DNA of 64,000 nt from Paraphaeosphaeria minitans. Taxonomy: Eukaryota > Ascomycota > Dothideomycetes > Pleosporales > Didymosphaeriaceae. Positions 45,380-57,972 of this stretch are shown here, in pieces. Within the stretch, counting starts at the first letter, position 1; the number at the start of each line of letters is the position of its first letter. The notes under the pieces are model-generated. The model ran no database searches. It had not been told where the DNA came from and was given only the letters and a program-made list of their open reading frames with translations. The position numbers and the translations under genes are program-made. Location: contig WJXW01000006.1 in the NCBI GenBank assembly GCA_015832175.1, positions 1 to 64,000 of the forward strand. Direction: 5' to 3'.

Positions 45380-46560
45380 ATTGTCTTTTGGAGCAGAAAG
45401 AAAAACAGGAGAGTAAAGATGATGAGGAAGTATTGACAAGCAAGTCCTGTGGTCGAGGTACTCGTGCAAATAAAAGTGCTGAGTAGTTGACTGTGAGGGG
45501 GGTGTCAATTGCGCGGCAAACTGAGCGAGAGCTCAAGAAAAGCTGAAAGCTTGCACGAGAAGAGCTATGACGCTCGCTGAGCCCGCGAGGGCCTCTTCAG
45601 CTGTCTTGGCGCGAAAGATTGAGGTTGAGGAACATAGTGAAGGTGAGGTGAATGCTCGCTTAGTCACCACGCGAGGGGAACAATAAAGACACGCCGCGGC
45701 CGCAGTCTCCAAAAACATAATGCTAGTAACAGTTGTCTCATGTAGATTCTGTAGCTATTGAGCATCAGTGCGCGCTTATATGAAGATCGCGCTCTCATCA
45801 GGGCCCCGGTGCGCGTGGATGCGACGACTCTAGCTTCCTTCGCCGTCGGAAATCCAATGACGGCTTTATCAGTCCGCATGTCATTGACAAGACATATTTA
45901 ATAGACTCGTATGTGGATCTCAAGGAGGTCTATGGCCATAGATTACTGCAACCTTCAAGCTAGGCGTCGTTCTGCAATCACATGTCGCCGGACAGATGAA
46001 TGCATGATGCTCTATACTACTTGCAGTCAATACCTTCTATACGAGCTCACAACTACCATCGACCTCTTTATTCGAATACGCGGCTATAACAATTATATCT
46101 TCAATGAACCTAAAGACACCATTGCTATCGTAATCGCAGACCCATCGCTACAATTGCTAAGAAGATATGCCATGAAAATTTGAGACAAGGACAAAAATCG
46201 AGAGAGAAGTGTCTATAGCCGTTGTAACCTATGCTTTTAGGACAAAGTGAAGTTTAAAAGATTAAACCTCCATGATTGAACAACTAAACAGGGAGGAAGA
46301 CAAGTACAAGTGCAAATGATTACAGGCCATACACTATGAGCGAGCTCCAAACTCGGGCGGCTGACGAGTGATTCAAACGCTCGCAGCCTTGCTCGACGGG
46401 GATTTTTGCGGCCCCTGCTAGGCGTGATCTTGGTGGCTGAGCCCTTCTTCGTTGAGCTCGTGGCAAATGGAACCTTGCGCACTGAAGACGTACTAGTTGT
46501 CTCGCGTAATGAGCATATTTCAACGACCTTGTTCCACCGGCTTGTGGAGTTTAGAAGTCT
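45380..46560. other. Intergenic region
   Basis: No gene that I can support. The left end should contain the promoter of the coiled-coil protein. Small frames at 45664-45879 and 45911-46183 show no recognisable features. The stretch 46237-46560 may hold the end of the broken gene that follows on the minus strand, since a basic Ser/Lys/Arg-rich frame is open there. Confidence 0.45.
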
Positions 46561-47601
46561 TCTGCGTAACGACCTTGCCCTTGTTCTAGCACCCAACTTT
46601 AGCGTCGAGCTTGCGCTTCTCTTTCTCGCGGTCAATCGCTGCTTCGGATGCAATCTTGAGCACGTCGTGTGCCATCTTGGTGATATGAGCCTTGAATGGA
46701 CGCTCGCGCTCGTCGGTCTCAATATGGATGTCTGGGTAGTTTGACAGGCACTGGACAATGCGATCTATGTGCACCATGAGGGTGTTAGCAGTGACGTTGA
46801 GGTACTTGCTGGATCGGAGATTGACGATGGTGGCATCGCCGTCTCAAGTGACCGCTCCTTCTTTCGCTTTGGCGGAGGAGCTGTTGACCGGGACCGCGAC
46901 GATCATCCCAGCTCTCTTGGGGGCACCTACCATCTCCACCTTCGTCGGGCGAACCAAAATTGGGCGTCTCTTATCCGATGCCGCTGTCACGTCAGCAAGA
47001 GAGCGACGCAACTTCAGGTTGCGAACGAAGCCATTTCCGTTCTCTGCTGCTGCTTTGCATTTCTCTTCCACCTCAATCATCCGGTTGACCTCGAGGTCCA
47101 ACGAATTTGAATAGGACGTTGGTTCTTCAACGGAAGCCTCGCTTACGCGCGCTTTGCTGGCAGTTGTGACTTTGTTCCGCTGACGTATGACCACGTCACC
47201 TTCGTCGTCTCCGTCAGGGCCCAGCTCCACGAACCCATAGGGGCTAGGGGCGTGCGAGCAGGTCCTGCGCTGCATTGCGGCCGGTTGCTTGTCGGTATCC
47301 GCCTCGTCTGCGTTGTCTAAGTAGGCTTGATATCCTTTCCGATCTTAGAGGAGTAATTCACGACGCTCATGGGACGCTTCCGCTTCTTAGTCACCTCCTT
47401 CGTCTCAATGACGCTCACAGGCATGAAATCCTGGGCCAGGTTGGTATCACTGGGCCTGGGGCTCTGCACTGGGTCAGCAGCCTGCGTACTGTTAGTTGGT
47501 CTGCTGCTGCTCCAAGCCAAAGGAATTATCTCGGTGCTGTGAGCGATGGTTGTCTCAGGTGGGACGGGATTGACCGGTGTTATTGGGGCAACATGAGCCA
47601 T
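46560..47601 (-). pseudogene. Broken minus-strand gene of unknown function
   Basis: An ATG at 47601 opens a frame of about 88 good codons, ending near a basic KKRKRP stretch. The coding-like signal then shifts to another frame near 47330 and continues through 47275-46847 (acidic, then a helical segment with VEEKCKAAAENGNG). A TGA at 46844-46846 interrupts it; the same frame resumes and runs to 46586 with a helical, charged segment. A basic tail may lie in yet another frame down to about 46330. I could not find standard introns that join the parts. The TGA fits a CGA-to-TGA change. A recently inactivated gene is likeliest, but an unusual intron set remains possible. Confidence 0.45.
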
Positions 47602-48279
47602 CAGGGGGATAGACTTCGCGTTAATTGAAGCTGGAATTGAGTTTGAGCACGTTAGTGAGACGGCGTGATTGGCGTGCGCCTCAGACAGCTTTATTACAGA
47701 GATGCTGCACGGAGGAATAAGGTAGGCTTGCTACGAGCAGACCTGTTCAGACAAATCGCCTGCATGCTTTAGAGAAGTTGATGGGATAGTTTCAAAAGTA
47801 TGTGCACACGACAGCGAGCGTTAGATCAGCAAATGAGGGTGCCTTAATAGAGTTTTCCGGGTGCGAAGAGTTTGTAGGACGAGGAGTTCTATTAGAGCTG
47901 TGCTTAAGGACTATCCCGCGCGGTGAACAATAACAGTGCCAAGATCCCTGGCGCTAGTGAAACAATGTGAATGTGAGGCACGTGCGTCTTTCAAATATTT
48001 TGGAAAATCTCAGGCAGCAATGAGCCAAGAATGGAGATCTGTAGTAATTCATAATTATTGTGCCTACCTGTTCTATTTTGCGGGTAAATGCTTCTCGTAG
48101 TGTCAATAAGGCTTAGTTCAAAGGTATGTGACCCGTTGTTCCTGTGGGACATAACAACGAGCAAAGCCAAATTGAGAATTATCTAAAGTAACTCATTTAT
48201 TAAAGCTCGGGTCAAGGACAATAGAATAAAAATAAGAGGCCAGAGATTCTTAGGACAATGCCTTACGTAGGTTAATAGT
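47602..48279. other. Right edge of the gene island
   Basis: Ordinary composition falling to AT-rich towards 48200. No frame or RNA gene is supported. It ends at the target duplication ATAGT (48275-48279) of Gypsy copy B. Confidence 0.5.
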
Positions 48280-48710
48280 TGTTAAATCCAAGAGGGTAGC
48301 TAGTCCTAAAGGGTTAAGGTTGGTTCTTAGGCAGGAGTATTTATAGAAGGTAGAAGGTCTTATTAATACATTAGTATCTTAACTAAGTGTAATAAGTTAA
48401 CAATTTAGTGTACTAGAATCTAAACAATAAATTAATAAATAGATTAAATATAAGTATAGAGAGTCTATCCTCGCGTTTCTATATACTAAGTAAAGGCTGC
48501 TCTGTAAGGAGCACTCTGTAGAGAGCGCTCTGTAAAGAGTAGTTATGTGTGTTATACTCTATATAGAGCAATTAAGCGCTCTATAGAAAGTAGTTATATA
48601 ACTCCTTTATTTAAGGCGTAGTTAGCATTACATCTCTGCTTAATCCCTACTACGCGCCTACTAAGTATAAAACTAGCTTCCTGCTATTATATAGATTTTA
48701 GATCCTAATA
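48280..48710 (-). repeat. LTR of Gypsy copy B (left)
   Basis: 431 bp. The first 210 bp follow copy A, but the middle is replaced by short palindromic motifs such as AGAGCGCTCT and GGAGCACTCTG, repeated several times at about 48498-48585. It is 43 bp longer than its partner, mainly in this segment. Confidence 0.9.
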
Positions 48711-48879
48711 TTATCCCTCTTCTTTTATAGATTTGTCTTAAATTACATGCTTAGATCTTAGCCCCTATTACGTAAGCTGTTCTACTAACCCTACTTACTA
48801 TAAGTACGTCTGTTAGTATTATACCTAGCGACTTTACTATTTAAAAACATTAATTATATTATAAGATCTAAGAAGCTAA

Positions 48880-49270
48880 TATTATTATAGAGAACCTTTA
48901 CATTAACTATAGTTTTAAAAGTTCTATTTACTACGTTATACTAGGTTTAGGTTTAAAGTGTTTTAAATATATATACTTAGGTTACTTATGTGTAAACATA
49001 AGCTAGTTATTGCTAAATAAAACTTACGAAGAGTATAAGAAGAAAATTAAGAAAGATAAGAAGGCGTTATCTCTGCTAATAGTATAGTTATTATAAAATA
49101 AGAAGATACTAGCTTAGGCTAAAAAGTGTACTTAAAAAAAGACGTTATATTTAGTTGCAGAAATAGCTATAGATAGTAAGGACATACGTATAGATACTAT
49201 TAATTATCCTACTACAGTAATAACTGTTAGTTACTCTACAGTAATGTGGTTAACTCTTAATATAGTGGAC
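48880..49270 (+). pseudogene. Antisense accessory frame inside Gypsy copy B
   Basis: In the same place as the antisense frame of copy A, between LTR and the 3' end of pol, a plus-strand frame shows a Cys-containing start (codons for KCFKY, then CVN, around 48955-49005). A Lys/Glu-rich helical segment follows at about 49015-49130. The sequence differs from the copy A frame, so this slot appears variable between copies of one family. Function unknown. Confidence 0.4.
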
Positions 49271-52200
49271 ACTATAGCATTAGTACTATAATCCTCCTAG
49301 ATATGTTTATATTTCTAATAGAATTCCTTAATCTTTTACTAATAGTTTCCTGGATTACTCTTTAGTTCCTAGGTGTTTTCGCTATATAGATAACTTTTCC
49401 ACTTATTAAGGTATGCATTATTATGCTAATTATATTCTAGAATTCTTTTAACATTAAATTTATTTTCATCCTTAGTTCTGTAGTAGAAGGTAGTTCTAAC
49501 TAGTGTATTAGGGTCTGCTAGTTCTAGTAGTAATATATAGAATACTAGGTGTATCTTTGCATCTGGCGATAGTTCTAACTTATAGTTTACTAGTAATATT
49601 TGCTTAGAAATATAAAATAGTCTAACCTTAACGTAATTTAGTTTCTTGTGCTTTTTCTTCTAAGTTTAAAGGTTCTTTATAAGTAGATATACTTTATTCC
49701 CTTTCTTTAGCTGGAGTGCTATTTTTTGTTTTTAGTTTTAATATAAAATTAATTGCTGCTAAGCTTTCTTAAGGTTTTCTTAGAGTTGTTAGTGTATTTT
49801 CTTTATATTTTCTACTATATCTATAGCTTCTTTTGCTTTAATTATTGTAGGAAATTGTTAATTAAAGAGATGTAGGTGTCTTCTATAGATTATATAGAAT
49901 AGTGTATATTCTAATGCTACTAATACTTTGTTATTATAGGCTAACTGTGCTATAGGTAGTAGTAAGACCTAGTTATTCTTCTAACTGTTATAGTAGATGC
50001 GTAGGTACGTTTCTATAGTTTAGTTTGTATATTCTATCTATCTGTCTGTTTATAGATAGTAAGCTGTTAATAGCTTTTATTTTGTTCTAAGTAGGGCTAT
50101 AAGCGTTGTCTAGTAATTTAACGTAAAGAGCTTGTCTCTATTGCTAATAATTATTTTTAGGATCCTATAGTGTCTAGTTAGTTAGTCTAGAATAAGAAAA
50201 GTGAGTTCTTTTGCCATTATTCTTTTAAGGCATGGAATAAGCTTAATATACTTAGTTAGTTAGTAGACTATTACTAGTATACTGTTGTATTTCATTCCTA
50301 TTATTAGATTCTTAGAGTTTAGAATTCCTGTAATAAAATCTATTGTAATGTCTTTCTATAGTGCTGTTAGTATTCTAATTACTTATATCTCTCTATATTT
50401 AATATGTGTGCTGTGTTTATTTCTCTAGTATTCTATACATTTATAGATATAAGTTATTATAGCTTCTTTAATTCCTTTAAATGTGTAATTCCTTTAGATA
50501 AGTTCTATTATCTTTGTAATACCTAGGTGTCAGTACATAGGGTTATTGTGGTATTGTTAGATAATTTTAGTCTATAGATGTTCTAGAACTTCTTAGTTAA
50601 TTACTAAAAGTTAATTTAGTTCTACTGTTAGTTCTAGAGATCTATTTTTGGCTTTGCGAAGAATTACAGAGGAGGTTTTTACCTTTTCTTCTACTAGATT
50701 ACTTTATTAGCTAAGAGCGTCTACTCTACTATTTTCTTTTCTAGCTACATGGATAATTTTAAACTTATACTATCTAGTGGTCTATAACTATCTTTGTTGT
50801 TGTAGTGTAAGTTCTTTTATTGTTATGAACGTTAGAAAGTTCTTATAATTTATATAGATTTCTAGCGTTAAGTAACTAAGTGTATAAATCCTCTAGTGCT
50901 TTAAGGCTTTAATAATAGCGTAGAGTTTTTTATTATATACGTTGTATTGTGTTTTAGCGTCACTAAATTTGTATAAGTAATAGGTAATTAGGTGCTATTT
51001 ACTATTATACTCTTATTTAGCGTAGGCGTCTAGCGTAAGATCGCTAGTGTCTATTTTAAAGCGTAGTGGTTTATCGCTTCTAAAATAAACAAGGATAGGT
51101 TCTATAATACATACTATTTTAATGAGTTAGAATAACATTCTGTACTTATTTATCTATTTAAAGGGTACGTCTTTCTTTATAAGATTTATTAAAGGTATTG
51201 TAACCTTTAGTTATTTTAGATGAATTATTAGTTAAATCTATAGAATTCTAAGAATTCTTAGATGTTCTTAGCTGTCTTTAGTATTGGCCAGTTCTTAATA
51301 TATTTAACTTTACTTAGTGCTATCTTAATTCCTTCTATAGTAATTATGTGTCCTACAAATTTATATTATTTAACGTTAAACTTACACTTCTTAAGTTTAA
51401 TGCAAAGGTATACTTTATCTAGTGCTTCTAGTACTGTCTATATATGCTTAGTGTGGTCTAATTTGTTTTTAGAAAAGACAAGGATATTGTCCATATACGC
51501 GATAATAAATACGTCTAGATGTTTAAAGAATACATTATTAATAAGTGCTATAAAAGCTGCTAGTGCGTTTATAAGTCTAAAAGGCATAACTTTATATTTA
51601 AATAGTTTATAGCGTAATTAAAATACTATTTTCTATTCTTTACCTTTCTTAATTTATATAAGGTAGTAACTGTCCCTAAGATCTATTATCGTGAATATCT
51701 TAGCTTAAGATAGTTAATCTCATATCTTTATAATATTTAGTAGTAGATATTAGTGCTTTATTATTATGTTATTAAGTTGTTGATAGTTAACGTATAGTCT
51801 ATCTAATCTATTCTTTTTCTTAATAAACATAAAAGGGCTTACTGCTAGTAACTTAGATAGTTATATATATCCTTTCTTAAGGTTTATCTTAATAAAATTA
51901 CGTTTTTTAAGGAGTTCTTCTCCTATCTTACTATATAGTAGTTTAAAGGGTGGTGTCTTCCCTTCTTCTAGGTCTATTATAAGATTCTAGAATTAATGTT
52001 TAGGTATGTTTACTTTTCCTTCCTTTTCTGTAAATATATATGTCTATTTCCTATACTCTTTTAGTAAGGTACAAAGTGTGCTATTATCCTCCTTCTCGCG
52101 TTTTTTAACCTAGTAGTTCCTACCAGCGTCTACTAAGGTATACTTCTATTTTTTAACTATCTATTGCAGTATTATATTATTAATAACTGCCTTATCTACT

Positions 52201-54509
52201 ATTATTTTTAGTTAATACATAGGCTTTGCATAAAATATATAATTACAGCGTTTAAATAATATTTTCTTTATACCCTAGTTATTCTGTAGGTTGTATATTA
52301 TTAACTAAGGTAATTCTAAGACTAACCTATGCTTAGATCCTAGTAAGACATCTAAGGTAAGTTCCTCTCTATGTCTTTGGACTATTATTATAGTAGTAAC
52401 CTCCTAGTATATTTAAGGTGTCTTAGGCATTAGAGATCTATTTGCGATATAAATAATATAGGATACTTCTTTCTCTAACATTATAAGTCCCGCTTATCTT
52501 AATATCTAATAAAATATAAAGTTTCTTCCTACTCCTAAGTCTATAAGAGCTTAAGCCTATATTTCTTTAAGCTATACTAGTAGCTTAACTAATACTATGC
52601 TTACTATAGCATTTAATTTAATAAAGGCGTTTTCTTATCTAAGTTTAGGCCTAAAAAAAACATCTATTTATATAGGTTATAATTAAGTTTAGGTGCGTAG
52701 TATACGTTTTTAAGTATTTGCTTCTATTGTTATTCTTAAGTATATAGCTTATATAGATTGTCTTTTTCTTCTTCCCACAAGGATGTTTTGCTGTTTTTTC
52801 TCCTACAGTCTTTAGTATTCCTATGTACTAGTTAAATTAGTATTTCTTTTATTACTTCTTACATAGGGTAGTTTATAAAGCTGTCTAAATATTTAGCTAT
52901 ATAGTAGTATTCGTAGTCTTAGTTTAGACACGTGTACTAGTATAGTTATATATAGTCTCTATTAATAAGTATAATATAGCATTTATTGCCCTTTAGCGTA
53001 AGGTAAGGAAAGTATTTTACTTATTATTTATTCTAGAGGTATTTATTAGAAGCTGCGATAGGGTAGTCTATCTACATCTATCTACAGCGTAGTTTCCTTC
53101 TAGGTTATTTTTTATTCCCCTCTTTCTCTACCTTATAATATACGTATATTAGTTCCTCGCAATACGTCTATATACAGAATTAGTATATAGGATTTTAGTA
53201 GTCTAGATAGTACTTTAGTACGTAGTTTAACTTCTTATTTTTATAGGGTTGTATTCTTTTTAGTGCCTAGTAAGGTTCTATATAGTCCTAAACATTTAGT
53301 TTATACTAAGGTAACATAGGGTTTTCTTCTTCCTGCCTACTTTATAGGTAAGAAGTAGGAGATCTTAGTATCTCTTCTGTATTTTTAGCGTTATAGTATA
53401 CGTTAGAGTTACCTTCTAGATCTTTGTATAATTATAAGTTAGGTAAATCTAATTACTTACTTTATTCTAGTGTAACGCGTTAGTAACTAAATAGCGTTGT
53501 AATAACTTCCTATTCCTTATTAGGTTTTTTATTCTTAATAGTTAGTATATTTAACTTAGTTTAATAGACTTTATTCTTTAATCTATGGTTCCTAGCTATA
53601 TAGCCCAGTTTGCTATATATAAAGCATTTATAGGTCTTAGTTATTAGTTATTAACTTCTATTAGAAACGCGTTTATTAGGCTGCTTAGGCCCTATCCTTC
53701 CTCCTTTTCCTTTGCCTATATAGTTAAACTAGACATCTTTTATTAGTTCGTATCTCTAGTAGTTCCTTAGTTATTGCTTTTAGATAATTCTAATAGGGTT
53801 CTTATAAACTACTTTTACTAGTTGTCTAAAGCTTATTACCCTAGGGTTTTAGTAAAGCTCTTATTATAGTAAGAACTATTCTCTGTTAATTCTAATAGTT
53901 TCTTTGTAGAGTCTTTTAAGGTTAGTAATTTATGCACCACTACGTAAGAGTTTCTTATATAGTTTCTATTTAAGTCCTTATTTATATATATTCTAAAGAG
54001 ATTTATTATCCTAGCTAAGTTACATAGCGTATCTGCAAGACTTAGCTATATACTTAGCTACAAATTATTTCTAAGTTATAGTCTAAACTTTGCTTTCGCA
54101 ATAGAGTCCTTATTAGTAATTCTAAAGAGTTGTTTAAGGCATTTCTTAAAGTTATTATAATTCTTAATAATATTAACTATATTAGTATATTCGTTTACGT
54201 AATTATTGTCGTTATTATTATAGTCTATTCCTAGGTACTTTTTAAAGTAGGAATAGATTTATAATCCTATATCTCCTCGCATGTATATTACTATAAAGAT
54301 AACTTTTTTCTTATCTTTAAGGGGTTTATCTAAGTTAAAGAAGTAGAGGTCTAACTAGAGAATCTAGACGTTAGTTTAAGATTCTTTACTAAAGTAGAAA
54401 TTAGGTTTATACGCCTTACTGCTATCCTTTATAGGAGTAATCTTAGTGGCACCTAAAGCTATAGAGGAGGTAAGAGTTTATAAAGTACTTATATTAAGGG
54501 TGTTTAAGA

Positions 54510-54897
54510 TATTAAATCTAAGAAGGTAGCTAGTCCTAAAGGGTTAAGGTTAGTTCTTAGGCAGGAGTTTCTATAGAAGGTAGAAGGTTTTATTAATATA
54601 TTAGTATCTTAACTACGTATAATAAGTTAATAATTTAGTCTGCTAGAATCTAAATAATAGATTAATAAACAGATTAAACATAAGTATAGAGAGTCTATCC
54701 TTACGTTCCTATATACTAAGCAAAGGCCACTCTATAGGGAGCGCTCTATATAGAGCAATTAAGCGCTCTATAGAAAGTAGTTACGTAACTTCTTTATTTA
54801 AGATGTAGTTAGCATTAAATCTCCGCTCAATCCCTGCTACGCGCCTGCTAGGTACAAAATTAGCTTCCTAGTATTATATGGATTTTAGATCCTAACA
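54510..54897 (-). repeat. LTR of Gypsy copy B (right)
   Basis: 388 bp, beginning TATTAAATCTAAGAAGG and ending GATCCTAACA. It has fewer of the GCTCTATA/AGCGCTC motifs than the left LTR, so the two LTRs of one element differ by an internal expansion or contraction. Confidence 0.9.
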
Positions 54898-57282
54898 ATA
54901 GTCTAGCTATAGAATATTCACCTACGCGTTAATAACTTAAAACACCCCTATATACACTACTAAATTAATAAATAATTCTTTAATAACCTAGGAGTTTAAT
55001 ATAAAAGTTTTAATAGGATCTTATACTAAAAATACTACGTAGCTAGATATTATTATTAATAGTTTTATAGTAAGCGATATTATCTAAGTATAATAGTATA
55101 GAACCTACGCTAAACTAAAACTATTTAGTTATATTATTTATTTTTATTATAACCATATTATTACTAAATAAGTAGGACATAAATAATTTAACTACGCCTA
55201 GCCAAGTGCGTATTATAAGCACTAATAATTCTAGAATAAAAATTAGTAATTGTTTAGGATATTAGTATAGTAACTAGTCTAATAGGTAGTGTAGGTGTAG
55301 TTTTAGCTTAATAGATATTAGGTTCGCTAGTAGTAGTAATATTAGGCTAAGTAACCTATTTACTTAAATTATTAGCAAAGAGTTTAAAGTAGTTTACTAG
55401 CTTACTATATATAGTTATTATAGTTCTAGTAAAATTACACGAATTAACCTAAGTGGTAGTAATAGCGTGCCTAAGAATCTATAATACGTTTTTTAAGGCC
55501 CTATTATAATAATAATATAATAGAGAAGTTAGTATAGTAAGGTTTATAAATTATATAATAGTAAGTAGGGCTTTATAGTAAATGTATTATTTACATTTAT
55601 CTTATGTAGAAAAAAGAAGTTAATATTAGTATAAAAGATAAATAAGTATACTCTATACATAAAGTAGTTTAGAATAATTATATTCTATTTCTATAACTAG
55701 TAGTCTAGATCTATAAATCTTTTATCTAAGCATTAATATTCCTAGGTGCTAATATTCTATGCACTATTTCTCCTTTTTTTTAGTTATTTATAATCTCTCT
55801 ATTTTAAAACTTCTTAAAGTTATTAAACTGGATTCTTGTAAGTAGAAACAGCCTATACGCCATTACTAATATAGTTCTAATTAGGCTTAAATATGGGCTT
55901 AAACCCTCTCTTAACTATATATTAGAAGTTTTTTAATAATTTAACTAGGAAGCCTATTAACTCTATATAGTGTAAGTGGCGAGATAAGGTATATAAGAAT
56001 ATAACGCACTATTTTGGTAGCTCTTTATATATAATAGTTCTTCTACATATTAAAGCTAACCTTTAATATATTTTTTCTAAAATCTCTAGGACCTCTAGTG
56101 TAAGAAAATTCCTAATAGTTACGCGTATTTTTAATTACCTAGATACTTTCTTTCTTAGTTACCACTCTACTAGCTTAAGAAGAAACGTCTTAATTACTAA
56201 AACCTTATAAGTAGGCTAAAGAGGCTAATAACATTCAAGAGATACGCGTTTAATTAAATTATAAACATTTTAGTTATTATTTATCGTATTATTCTTTAAT
56301 ACAGGTTTAAAATTACTAAAGGAATAGTAGTTATTAGAGTCTAAAGCTTCCTACTCCTAATTACATATACAGCGTTATAATTATTTTAGAGTTAGGCGCT
56401 ATACGCGCTTATTCTCGTATTTCTCTTCTAACTTATAAGCACTACGTTTTACGCCTATTAGGTACTTATATATTATAGTGGACTTAGTAGTGTTAGATAC
56501 TTTAGAAGATTATTAAATATACTCTAATAGAGCTAGCGAACTATAGTTTATAGCTTAATTAAGTTAAAAAGTTAATAAGACAGTATTATAAAAAAAAGTG
56601 GTAACTAAAACTATAAAGTAAAAGAAACGCGTTTTAATTAAAGTGTAATTATAAACATGTCTTAATTATAGGTAGTGTGCTTATATTTAAAATAAGGTTA
56701 ATAAAATAAGTAATATAATTTATAGGTAGGAATAGTAGTAGGACTTTATATAAGCACTAAGAGCTATGCGTGTTATACTATAGTAAATGCTAAAGGGGAT
56801 TATTACGTAAGCTGCTACCGCAAAAATTCTCTATACTAGTATAATAGATAGGTAGGGGTGTTTACTCTAATAATAGCGCGTAATTTTTCTTTATTAGATT
56901 AGAAGAGTATAGCGTAGAGTATATATTTATACTAGGGTTAAATTAAAGTTAAGTTTCATAGACACCCTCTCTAATAAATAGGTAGTTATAAAACCTAGAC
57001 TTTTAAAGTACTATTATAGTTATAGAAATAACATTAACTTTGCTATAAGATAAATATATAGAACTAAAAGTGTATTTACAATAGAAAGCTATATAGTGTA
57101 GAAATTATAATTTCTCTATAATAAGGGCGAGTAATTTATAATAAGATTGCTCCCTAACCATACGTAATATAGATAATCTATTTACTATAGAAACCCTCTA
57201 CTACTTACTATAATAAGGATAGTTATGTCTTAGACGTATGTCTATTAGACGTATAGTTAGTAGAACTATAAAATAGACTAGA
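54898..57282. other. AT-rich block, element family not recognised
   Basis: About 2.4 kb of RIP-like sequence. Frames are broken at short intervals. A minus-strand stretch around 55700-56050 reads fairly continuously when stops are taken as former Gln, and could be a DNA-transposon relic, but I cannot point to a diagnostic motif. It ends at CTAGA before the Copia LTR. Confidence 0.5.
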
Positions 57283-57530
57283 TGTCTATATAGTTTATCG
57301 TATAAGTAGCACTGGGTGAAGTGGGGGCCTACCTACCTATAGGGACCCGCACAAGGACCCACTACTTAGGTTAGCGCTAAGAGGTAGAGACTTTATAAAG
57401 CCCTTAGTGCCCCTTTGTACGATAGACAAGACGTAATTAATTAAACCTACTTCTTACCCTTTGCACGATAGTATACTATTAACCCTTAAATGCTTAATTG
57501 TAGATTAAGCTAAACTAACACTAATTAGTG
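57283..57530 (+). repeat. 5' LTR of the Copia-type element
   Basis: Begins TGTCTATATAG and ends AAACTAACA, 248 bp. The inverted solo copy at 21249-21486 supports these ends. The internal region begins CTAATTAGTGGTTGATTC, where a primer-binding site would be expected; I cannot assign the primer tRNA. Confidence 0.8.
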
Positions 57531-57610
57531 GTTGATTCTAATTAACTACAAACTAGTAAGGTCTAAAGACAGAGCGCCCTATAAGCTAGATGCGTAGGCT
57601 CTGTATTATT

Positions 57611-57840
57611 ACCTTTACTAGAGATTAAATTTTGGATTGTATAATAAGCAGAAACACAGCGCACACATTTGTAAAGAGTCGCACGATCTAGTCTAAGCTA
57701 TTCTATAGAAAAGAAAGGAGATAATACCTTTACTAGAGATTGAATTTTGGATTATACGATAAGTAGAAATAAAGCGCGCACATCTATAAAGAGTTACACA
57801 ATCTAGTCTAAGCTATTCTATAGAAAAGAAAGGAGATAGT
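57611..57840 (+). repeat. 115-bp tandem duplication in the Copia leader
   Basis: ACCTTTACTAGAGATT, then AATTTTGGATT, starts at 57611 and again at 57726. Both copies end AAGAAAGGAGATA. The copies differ mainly by transitions. It lies between the LTR and gag, in the untranslated leader. Confidence 0.9.
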
Positions 57841-57972
57841 AAGTACATTCACAACCCTAAAAAATACGTTGCACAATTAAACCAGCGACAACTAAACGCA
57901 AACACGTCGCACGATTAAACTAGTAATAACTAAACGTAGACACGTCGCACAACTAAGAAAGACAACAATAAC

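Larger units (their letters stand above)
48280..54897 (-). mobile_element. Gypsy-type LTR retrotransposon copy B (6,618 bp), RIP-degraded
   Basis: Bounded by LTRs beginning TGTTAAATCC / TATTAAATCT and ending CCTAATA / CCTAACA, with a perfect 5-bp target duplication ATAGT (48275-48279 and 54898-54902). It is in the same family and orientation as copy A; the alignment runs through gag, RT and integrase. RT active-site relic AYMDNIL near 51484-51512, integrase relic IIISNRDK near 50128-50160, zinc-knuckle relic near 53590-53630 with one Cys turned to Tyr. Stops break every frame. It separates the gene island from the distal AT-rich DNA. Confidence 0.93.

Noticed and set aside
51262..51612. A 116-codon plus-strand frame that looks hydrophobic
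   Set aside because: It is antisense to the reverse transcriptase relic of Gypsy copy B.
55700..56050. Possible pogo/Tc1 transposase end on the minus strand
   Set aside because: The translation is continuous only with assumed stops and lacks a DDE motif that I can place.
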